Shown here in pieces: positions 1-4,745 of a stretch of DNA of 6,309 nucleotides. Made by a program: the position numbers and the translations under genes. The DNA comes from Bacteroidota bacterium (GTDB taxonomy: Bacteria > Bacteroidota > Bacteroidia > Flavobacteriales_F > PHOS-HE28), in the NCBI GenBank assembly GCA_963169595.1, contig CAUJFM010000336.1:1-6309 (forward strand), read 5' to 3'. The notes below the pieces were generated by a model, which was not told the DNA's origin, did no database searches, and saw only the letters and a program-made list of their open reading frames with translations. Positions within the stretch are counted from its first letter, which is position 1, and each line of letters begins with the position of its first letter.

Positions 1-1
1 C

Positions 2-466
2 ACCGGTCCGGTGGACCATACGGTGGTGGAGGGCCTGCTGGCCCGTGCCGAGGCTGCCAGCCTTGCGGCGGGCGATGCGGTGACGGTGCGCAAGCGCCTG
101 TTCAATGTGCTGGTGGAGGGATTGGAGAACGTGCATCACCATGCCGGAGATGACCATCGTTCCTCGGCTTTTGCGGTGCTGGTGGATGCGGGGGATGGCT
201 ACAGACTGGTAATGGGCAATTCCATGCCGGTGGCCATGGCCGCCCTGCTCACCCACCGGGTGGAGGTGCTCAATTCCATGGACGAGGCCGACCTCAAGCA
301 GCACTTCATGCTGATGCTCGGCAACGATTCTCGTACCGAACGGGGAGGTGCCGGTCTTGGACTGCTTACCATGGCACGCAAGTGCCATCGCCCCATCATC
401 GTGCGCACCTTCCCGCTGGACCAGCATTCCGCCTACCTGGTGATGGAGGTGGCGGTGTTGCGGTGA
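2..466 (+). CDS. SiaB-family HATPase-fold protein kinase, 3' part (5' end outside the window)
   Basis: The frame is open to the left edge, so this is probably the C-terminal part of a protein of about 180 residues; a GTG at 11 is a possible but less likely start. Numbering from that GTG, an N-box-like segment LVEGLENVHHHAG lies at residues 34-46 (E36, N40) and a glycine-rich G-box RGGAGLGLL at 111-119, followed by a strand-rich C-terminus. This order and the short length match the SiaB family, GHKL/HATPase-fold kinases without a histidine-phosphotransfer domain. In Pseudomonas, SiaB phosphorylates the small protein SiaC, opposed by the phosphatase SiaA, and the module controls biofilm and aggregation through a diguanylate cyclase. 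Partner genes would lie to the left of the window and cannot be seen. The family call is fairly sure; the role in this organism is inferred. The stop codon is 4 bp from the stop of the convergent dehydrogenase gene. Confidence 0.78.
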   Translation, partial: TGPVDHTVVEGLLARAEAASLAAGDAVTVRKRLFNVLVEGLENVHHHAGDDHRSSAFAVLVDAGDGYRLVMGNSMPVAMAALLTHRVEVLNSMDEADLKQHFMLMLGNDSRTERGGAGLGLLTMARKCHRPIIVRTFPLDQHSAYLVMEVAVLR

Positions 467-470
467 TCCT

Positions 471-1691
471 TCAGCGCCCTTCCGCGTAATCGCTCAGGTA
501 GGAGAACCGTTCGGTCAGGTGGCCGTTCGCGGCGATCGTCGCCCGGCCGATCATGCCTTCCTGGTCATCCCCCGCGAGGTGGGGCAGTACACGCTCGATC
601 AGGTCGTTCCCGAAAGCCGCGGAAGCATCGCGGGGCAGCTCGCACGGCAGGTTGTCCACGGACATCACGGTGATGCTGCCGGGAGCTCCTGGCGCCACCT
701 CGTGCCCCGTGTTGCGATCGTAACCGAAGAAGGGGGCCGCGATGGTGCTCGCCTTCAAGGTGCTGTCGATGGGGCCGCCCACATCACAGCTGATGTCGGC
801 CACCACCTGCAGGGTCAGTCCGGGGTCGCGCAGGTCATCGGCGCTGAGGATCTTGGGGCCACGCGGGTCCCAGAAATGGCAGGCCATGTAGATCTGTGCG
901 CGCCGCGCGAACGGCCGGAAGCGCGAACGATGTCCGCGAGGGTCCTGATGGAAGGCGGTCTTGTCGAAGGGCTGGCCATCTTCCCGTTCGTACAGGTCGT
1001 CGCTTCCCAGCGCTGTGTAGACCGGTCCGTCGAAGGTCCCGGTCAGGAAGGCGGCGGGGGTGATGCGTTGCACACCGGCCCGCTCCAGTACGCCCATGGC
1101 GCCCTTGCCCACACGGCCACCGCCCGTGAGCACGATCCGCAGGTCCTTGGGCAGGGGGTAGGCATGCAGGTACCGCTCCAGTTCCTCCAGGTCATGGCAG
1201 GCATGCGCCGGCTTCAGCTCAGGGCCTCCGTGCAACAGCTGCCACGCCCTGAACCCGTTGTAGGCGCCCACCACACCGGCCCAGTAGCCGAAGGCCAGCA
1301 CACGCTCACCCTTTGGGTCGGTGAGCAGCTCGTGGTCGATCAAGGTGATCTTCCGGTCGAGAATGGTGCGCAACAGCTTCTGGTTGTGCGCCTGTTTCTT
1401 GATGGTGTGGCTGAAGAAGAGGTAGCTCTTTCCGGGAAGCAGCATGTCCAAGGGCACCTCCTTCACACCCAGGATCAGTTCCCGGTCCCCCAGGTCGTCC
1501 ACCAGCTGCACACCGGCCGCTTCGTATTCAGCGTCCGTGTAGGCACGCACGTTGCTGCGCTGCACGGTGAGGTCGATGTTGGGGTACTTGGCGATGACGC
1601 GGGCACATTGCTCGGGCGTCAGCGGAACGCGGCGGTCCGCTGGCTGCTTGCCTTCGCGGATGATGCCGATCTTGCGGTAAGGGACTGCCAT
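471..1691 (-). CDS. Saccharopine dehydrogenase (lysine-forming)/alanine dehydrogenase family NAD(P)-dependent oxidoreductase
   Basis: This 406-residue protein has the two-domain AlaDH/PNT fold. The N-terminal domain opens with KIGIIREGKQPADRRVPLTP (7-26), a typical substrate-binding arginine segment. K77 in GVKEVP and H95 in FFSHTIKK sit where the catalytic Lys/His pair lies in yeast Lys1 and in alanine dehydrogenases. The nucleotide-binding Rossmann loop is TGGGRVGKGAMG (189-200). The segment VADISCDVGGPIDST (297-311) resembles the lysine-ketoglutarate reductase/saccharopine dehydrogenase branch more than alanine dehydrogenase. The expected reaction is reversible NAD(P)-linked oxidation of saccharopine or a related amino acid in the cytosol; the exact substrate is not provable from sequence. 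The ATG at 1691 is chosen because homology begins there. The frame stays open upstream to 2612 only because it runs antisense through the tmRNA and a repeat. A TAnnTTTG box lies 12 nt before the ATG, implying a very short leader. No partner enzyme gene is visible. Confidence 0.85.
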   Translation of the reverse strand: MAVPYRKIGIIREGKQPADRRVPLTPEQCARVIAKYPNIDLTVQRSNVRAYTDAEYEAAGVQLVDDLGDRELILGVKEVPLDMLLPGKSYLFFSHTIKKQAHNQKLLRTILDRKITLIDHELLTDPKGERVLAFGYWAGVVGAYNGFRAWQLLHGGPELKPAHACHDLEELERYLHAYPLPKDLRIVLTGGGRVGKGAMGVLERAGVQRITPAAFLTGTFDGPVYTALGSDDLYEREDGQPFDKTAFHQDPRGHRSRFRPFARRAQIYMACHFWDPRGPKILSADDLRDPGLTLQVVADISCDVGGPIDSTLKASTIAAPFFGYDRNTGHEVAPGAPGSITVMSVDNLPCELPRDASAAFGNDLIERVLPHLAGDDQEGMIGRATIAANGHLTERFSYLSDYAEGR

Positions 1692-1703
1692 TTTGAACGG
1701 CCG

Positions 1704-1711
1704 CAAACTTA
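1704..1711 (-). promoter_or_regulatory. Bacteroidota-type -7 promoter box for the dehydrogenase gene
   Basis: Read on the minus strand this is TAAGTTTG, an exact match to the Bacteroidota primary sigma -7 consensus TAnnTTTG. It ends 12 nt before the dehydrogenase ATG, so transcription would start within a few bases of the start codon. No convincing -33 TTG is seen about 20 bp upstream, so the call rests on the -7 box and its position. Confidence 0.55.
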
Positions 1712-1765
1712 GGACATTGCGCTGCGGGGTTTGGCACGGAGTTCGCCGAGGGACCGATGTCCGCG

Positions 1766-1773
1766 TACCTTTG
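1766..1773 (+). promoter_or_regulatory. Bacteroidota-type -7 promoter box for tmRNA
   Basis: TACCTTTG matches TAnnTTTG exactly and lies 24 nt before the mature 5' end of the tmRNA, as expected for a short precursor leader removed by RNase P. A weak -33 candidate (TTCG at 1742-1745) has the right spacing of about 20 bp. The box is divergent from the one at 1704-1711, with 54 bp between them. Confidence 0.6.
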
Positions 1774-1797
1774 CGCGGTTGTTCTTTGGAAGCACTT

Positions 1798-2193
1798 GGG
1801 GCCGATCTGGATTCGACAGCGGCTTCGTGAGGTGCGGTAAGCATGCCGGGCGTGATGTGCGGCCCGTATCCCAGTGCATCAACGCCATAACTGGCGAAGT
1901 AGACTACGCTCTCGCAGCTTAACAGCCTCAGGCTGTTCGGCTTAATCCTCGCGAATAACAGTAGCGCGGACGAGTACCCCTCGGGAAGGCCCGTCAACCT
2001 CCTTCCCGGATCAGGGGTGTCATCATGGAAGACTGGCCTGCGCGGTGGTCCGGAGCGCAGGTAAGAAACAGGACCTAAGTCCCGGCTGGGGTGCCCTTCC
2101 CCAGGCTTGGATCGAAAACCAATGAAGCGGCTAAGCATGTAGAAAGCCCATTTCTCGGTCGTTTGGACGGCGGTTCGATCCCGCCCGGCTCCA
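1798..2193 (+). ncRNA. ssrA: transfer-messenger RNA (tmRNA), one-piece form
   Basis: tmRNA rescues stalled ribosomes by acting first as an alanyl-tRNA and then as a short mRNA that adds a degradation tag. The 5' acceptor strand GGGGCCG (1798-1804) pairs with CGGCTCC (2186-2192), followed by discriminator A2193. The conserved CTGGATTCGACA follows the 5' strand, and the 3' tRNA-like part has AAGCATGTAGAAA and a T-arm GGCGG-TTCGATC-CCGCC. The tag reading frame runs 1893-1919 with resume codon GGC and encodes GEVDYALAA, then TAA at 1920-1922. The YALAA end is the usual protease-recognised degron. Sequence between the tag stop and the 3' tRNA part contains the expected pseudoknot-forming inverted segments (for example CAGCCTCAGGCTG just after the stop). 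The bases after A2193 are CCT, so the terminal CCA is not fully encoded and must be added enzymatically. The length of about 396 nt is normal. Confidence 0.97.
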
Positions 2194-2195
2194 CC

Positions 2196-2304
2196 TTCGC
2201 CTCGCCGAAGCAAGGCCCATGGCGTCAGCCAATGGGCCTTGCGGAGGCGGGCTTCGCTTCGTTCTCTTCTATAACCGCTGGCCTTGCTTGGGCGAGGCTT
2301 CGGT
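2196..2304 (+). repeat. Palindromic direct repeat, copy 1 (left flank of the GIY-YIG gene)
   Basis: This 109-bp element begins 2 bp after the tmRNA discriminator base and is about 88% identical (12 substitutions, one 1-nt indel) to 2576-2683. The first 24 bases are identical in both copies. It contains three related arms. Arm 1, GCCTCGCCGAAGCAAGGCC (2199-2217), is complementary to arm 3, GGCCTTGCTTGGGCGAGGC (2280-2298), with one mismatch in 19. Part of arm 1, GCAAGGCCCAT (2210-2220), pairs perfectly with ATGGGCCTTGC (2232-2242, arm 2). Two alternative folds are therefore possible. The arm 1-arm 2 hairpin is followed by a pyrimidine-rich run to about 2270, so it could also serve as the tmRNA terminator. 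Weaker similarity to copy 2 continues to CCTATG at 2317-2322. Confidence 0.85.
2210..2270 (+). terminator. Possible tmRNA terminator formed by the first hairpin of repeat copy 1
   Basis: An 11-bp perfect stem (2210-2220 with 2232-2242) can be extended by GGC/GCC around a GTCA loop. It is followed by a T- and C-rich run, CTTCGCTTCGTTCTCTTCT, ending at 2270. It stands 17 nt after the tmRNA 3' end. The tail is not a pure U-tract, so intrinsic termination is plausible rather than certain. Confidence 0.4.
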
Positions 2305-2318
2305 GGACACGGTCCACC
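2302..2318 (+). promoter_or_regulatory. Small hairpin just upstream of the GIY-YIG start codon
   Basis: GGTGGAC (2302-2308) and GTCCACC (2312-2318) form a perfect 7-bp stem with a 3-nt loop, ending 9 nt before the ATG at 2328. It straddles the end of repeat copy 1 and is not preserved in copy 2. Its position would let it affect ribosome access or stabilise the 5' end of the message; this role is inferred. Confidence 0.35.
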
Positions 2319-2327
2319 TATGCGAGC

Positions 2328-2573
2328 ATGGTCTTCCCGTTCACCGTCTATATCCTGCGGACCGCGGATGGTCACACCTATGTTGGATGTACCGCCAATC
2401 TGGAGGAACGCTTGCGCCGTCATCAGTCCGGGTTGGTCCACTACACCAAGGACAAGCTTCCTGTGCAGTGCATCGCGGCCTTCGGGTTCCACGATAAGTA
2501 CAAGGCATACGCTTTCGAGAAGTACCTGAAGAGCGGTTCGGGAAGGGCCTTCATGAACAAGCGCCTGGTCTGA
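2328..2573 (+). CDS. Single-domain GIY-YIG endonuclease
   Basis: This 81-residue protein is essentially one GIY-YIG catalytic domain, as in the UvrC/YhbQ-like superfamily of small nucleases. VYIL (7-10) and YVG (18-20) are the two halves of the signature, R28 in NLEERLRRH is the catalytic arginine, and E64 in AFEKYLKSGSGR is the metal-binding glutamate. All key positions are present, so it is probably active on DNA. It has no DNA-binding extension, unlike classical homing endonucleases. ATG 2328 is chosen because the domain begins immediately after it; the frame continues upstream through the repeat and tmRNA without homology. No Shine-Dalgarno and no clear promoter box are seen, so it may depend on tmRNA read-through or an unrecognised promoter. 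It sits between two copies of a palindromic repeat with almost no spare sequence, which suggests gene and repeats form one unit. The cellular role (repair, mobility) is unknown. Confidence 0.88.
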   Translation: MVFPFTVYILRTADGHTYVGCTANLEERLRRHQSGLVHYTKDKLPVQCIAAFGFHDKYKAYAFEKYLKSGSGRAFMNKRLV

Positions 2574-2575
2574 TG

Positions 2576-2683
2576 TTCGCCTCGCCGAAGCAAGGCCCAG
2601 GGCGTCAGCCAAAGGGCCGTGCTTCGGCGGGCTTCGCTTCTTTCACTTCTCTACCGCCGGCCTTGCATGGCCGAGGCTTCGGT
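2576..2683 (+). repeat. Palindromic direct repeat, copy 2 (right flank of the GIY-YIG gene)
   Basis: This 108-bp copy of the element at 2196-2304 lies 380 bp downstream of the first and begins 2 nt after the GIY-YIG stop codon. Its proximal hairpin is longer than in copy 1: CGCCGAAGCAAGGCCC (2583-2598) pairs with GGGCCGTGCTTCGGCG (2614-2629) with one mismatch in 16. The terminal arm GGCCTTGCATGGCCGAGGC (2659-2677) has three mismatches to arm 1. A pyrimidine-rich stretch (about 2631-2652) follows the hairpin, so it could terminate the GIY-YIG transcript. Similarity to copy 1 fades after GGCTTCGGT but recurs at CCTATG (2697-2702). Confidence 0.85.
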
Positions 2684-2703
2684 ATGCATGGTACGTCCTA
2701 TGA

Positions 2704-2733
2704 AGAAGAAGGCCCGCCACAGTGGCGGGCCTT
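2704..2733 (-). terminator. Rho-independent terminator of the GT22-MATE-barrel operon
   Basis: On the minus strand an 11-bp perfect stem, AAGGCCCGCCA with TGGCGGGCCTT around a 3-nt loop, is followed by TTCTTCTTC. It starts 21 nt after the stop codon of the barrel protein gene. The T-rich tail is on the minus strand only, which sets the direction, although the hairpin may also block transcription arriving from the GIY-YIG side. Confidence 0.85.
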
Positions 2734-2754
2734 GAGCATTCAGGTCGTGTCCGA

Positions 2755-3345
2755 TCAGAATCCCACACCGATCCCGCCGCTGACGATGGGGCCTTGGTTG
2801 AAGTAGATGCTGTTGGGGTCCTGCATCACGTCAAAGAGCACTTGGAAGAAGATCGAACTGCGGCCGCCAAGGTGCTGAACGTACCCTGCGCCGATGAGCA
2901 GGTGCGGCACCCAGATCCGGGGTTGGATCTCGCTGAACGCCGCGAACCGGTTGGCCTCCACGTTCATGTGGAGGAACTCGGCATGGGCATAGGCCTGTTC
3001 AATGAAGCGGAACCGGCTGAAGACACGATAGCCATAGGCCTTGAAATCATAGGCGGGCACGAAGCGGTTATCACGGAAGTACCAATAACTGCCGCCAAGG
3101 CCCACGGACAGCTTGTTCTTCTGGTCCACTTTGTACGCCACCATCGGATCGAGCTGGATGGCCGTGACCGTGCCGAACGAAAGGCCGATCCCCCCGCCGA
3201 ACCAAAGGCGGTCCTTCAGCGGCCGAGGGTCCTTCTTCGGGTTGATGCTGGTCGTTCCTGCGGCCAGACCACCGCCCTGTTGAGCGAACGCGGTGCCATG
3301 CAGTGTGCAGGCGGAAAGGAGCAGAAGGAACAGGAACGGGCGCAT
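2755..3345 (-). CDS. Secreted outer-membrane beta-barrel-like protein, unknown function
   Basis: The 196-residue product starts with a signal peptide (MRPF, hydrophobic stretch 4-12, likely cleavage after A21 in TAFA-QQ). The rest is made of alternating short strands rich in aromatic and glycine residues (for example RLWFGGGIGLSFG at 46-58 and a GGSYWYF strand further on) and ends in GIGVGF, a C-terminal phenylalanine as in proteins assembled by the BAM machinery. This supports a small outer-membrane barrel; no specific family is recognised. LSAC at 10-13 could be read as a lipobox, but a barrel with a downstream AFA site favours signal peptidase I. The ATG at 3345 lies 2 nt after the MATE stop codon; a GTG at 3351 would overlap that stop by 4 nt and is the alternative start. 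Either way translation is probably coupled to the MATE gene. It is the last gene of the operon. Confidence 0.75.
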   Translation of the reverse strand: MRPFLFLLLLSACTLHGTAFAQQGGGLAAGTTSINPKKDPRPLKDRLWFGGGIGLSFGTVTAIQLDPMVAYKVDQKNKLSVGLGGSYWYFRDNRFVPAYDFKAYGYRVFSRFRFIEQAYAHAEFLHMNVEANRFAAFSEIQPRIWVPHLLIGAGYVQHLGGRSSIFFQVLFDVMQDPNSIYFNQGPIVSGGIGVGF

Positions 3346-3347
3346 GA

Positions 3348-4700
3348 TCACGAAGATAGCGGCCCCGCATCACGCCAAGCGCGCGGGCCATGGTGCCGCT
3401 CAAAGGAAACCGCCAACAGCAGGCCCCGCATGATCATCCACGTGAGGAAGGCCGCCCAGATGGCATGCAGCTTCCAGCCCAGGTGGTCACCGGCCATGAT
3501 GGTCGGTACAAAGGCCACGAACGTGGAGACCAGCAGCACATTGCGCAGCACCTTGCCGTTCCCCAGCCCCTTGTACACGCCATCGAACGCGAAGGCCACG
3601 GCGTTGATGGGCTGCGTTAGCACCACGAGCCAGAGCATGCTGTCCAACAGGCCCAGTACCACTGTATCCTCGGTGAACAGGGTACCCAGCACCCGGTAGC
3701 TGGCCAGGTAGATCACCGCGAGGGCGGCACCGATGGTCACGCTCATGCGCACCACCTGCCAGCTCACCCGATGGAGGTCACGCCAGTTGCGCTCCCCGTT
3801 CAACCGGCCCACCAACACGCTGCCGGCCGCTGCATAGCCATCGATGAAGAAAGCGCTGAACAACCAGATCTGCATGGCGATGCTGTGCGCGCCGATGTAC
3901 GCTTCACCATAGCCCGTGGCGTAGCGATTGCCGAGGTAGTAGCACACGTTCAAGGCAAGGGTCCGTGCGAAGAGGTTGCCGCTCAGCAGCCACAGGTCCT
4001 TCAGCTCGGGATGCCACCACGTGCGGGGCACGATGCGGAACGGGGTCCGTGCGTGCAGCACCCACAGCGCGGCCACGAACATCACCACCTGTGCGGCCAC
4101 GCTGGCCCAGGCGCTGCCGCTGCTGCCCATGGCGGGCACGGGTCCGTATCCGAAGATCAGCAAGGGGTTCAGCAGCCCGTTCACCACGGCGCCGGCCACG
4201 CTGATCCACATGCCCCAGCTCAGGTTCTGGATGCCGCGGAAGGCCCCGGTCACCGCGAAAGTGGCGAGCACCAACGGGTGCCCGTAGCTCCGCACATGGT
4301 AATATTCCACGGCCTTGGAGAGCACCTGGCCCTCGGCGTTATAGAACCGGAAGATGGGTTCGGCGAACGCGTTGGTGAGGGCGAAGAACCCGAAGCCCAG
4401 CGCGAAGTTCATCCAGATCGCCAGCGGGACCAGTCCGCCCACGGCCTCCAGGCGCCCTTCCCCATAGTACCGCGCCACCACGGCCAGTACGGCACTGCGT
4501 GTCTGCGCCAGCACCCACACCACCAACAGGAAGAAGCTGCTGGCGATGCCCACCGCAGCCAGGTCCGCCGTGCCCAACCGGCCCACGAAGGCGGTGTCCA
4601 CCAGCGAGATCACCGGCTCGGCAATGCCGCTGATGATCGCGGGCACCGCCAGCCGGTCAAGGTCACGACGGGTGATGGGGGAGGAGGGGGCGCGGGACAT
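3348..4700 (-). CDS. MATE-family multidrug/toxin exporter (DinF-like)
   Basis: This is a 450-residue polytopic inner-membrane protein with about 12 hydrophobic segments, the usual length for MATE transporters, which export substrates in exchange for Na+ or H+. The N-terminal lobe contains EPVISLVDTAFVGRLGTADLAAVGIASS (28-55) with D35 at the conserved ion-coupling aspartate position, and GAFRGIQN (152-159) is another family hallmark. In the segment usually read as NxxLDPLLIFG the protein has NGLLNPLLIFG (174-184), so an aspartate common in the family is asparagine here. The ATG at 4700 starts at MSRAPSSP; an upstream TTG at 4739 is less likely. It follows the GT22 gene by 45 bp and precedes the barrel gene by 2 bp, so the three are probably co-transcribed. 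The substrate is unknown; the neighbours hint at an envelope-related compound, but a drug exporter is equally possible. Confidence 0.92.
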   Translation of the reverse strand: MSRAPSSPITRRDLDRLAVPAIISGIAEPVISLVDTAFVGRLGTADLAAVGIASSFFLLVVWVLAQTRSAVLAVVARYYGEGRLEAVGGLVPLAIWMNFALGFGFFALTNAFAEPIFRFYNAEGQVLSKAVEYYHVRSYGHPLVLATFAVTGAFRGIQNLSWGMWISVAGAVVNGLLNPLLIFGYGPVPAMGSSGSAWASVAAQVVMFVAALWVLHARTPFRIVPRTWWHPELKDLWLLSGNLFARTLALNVCYYLGNRYATGYGEAYIGAHSIAMQIWLFSAFFIDGYAAAGSVLVGRLNGERNWRDLHRVSWQVVRMSVTIGAALAVIYLASYRVLGTLFTEDTVVLGLLDSMLWLVVLTQPINAVAFAFDGVYKGLGNGKVLRNVLLVSTFVAFVPTIMAGDHLGWKLHAIWAAFLTWMIMRGLLLAVSFERHHGPRAWRDAGPLSS

Positions 4701-4745
4701 GCATGCACCGCCACAACGACCAGCGGTGGGAGCCAGCAAAGATGG

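Noticed and set aside
519..1712. 397-codon plus-strand frame opposite the dehydrogenase
   Set aside because: It is a shadow of a gene with clear catalytic motifs on the other strand and shows no recognisable domain.
1692..2612. Minus-strand N-terminal extension of the dehydrogenase frame by 307 residues
   Set aside because: The extension runs antisense through the tmRNA, the GIY-YIG gene and a repeat and has no domain similarity; homology starts at the ATG at 1691.
2196..2683. CRISPR array or insertion sequence
   Set aside because: Only two long repeats are present, separated by a coding gene, with no spacer series, and there is no DDE or HUH transposase gene.
2573..2806. 77-codon plus-strand frame beginning in repeat copy 2
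   Set aside because: Its apparent similarity to the peptide upstream of the GIY-YIG domain comes from the nucleotide repeat; the indel between copies breaks the frame, and the frame runs through the terminator.
2722..3699. 325-codon plus-strand frame
   Set aside because: It covers the operon terminator, the barrel gene and the end of the MATE gene antisense, with no domain signal.
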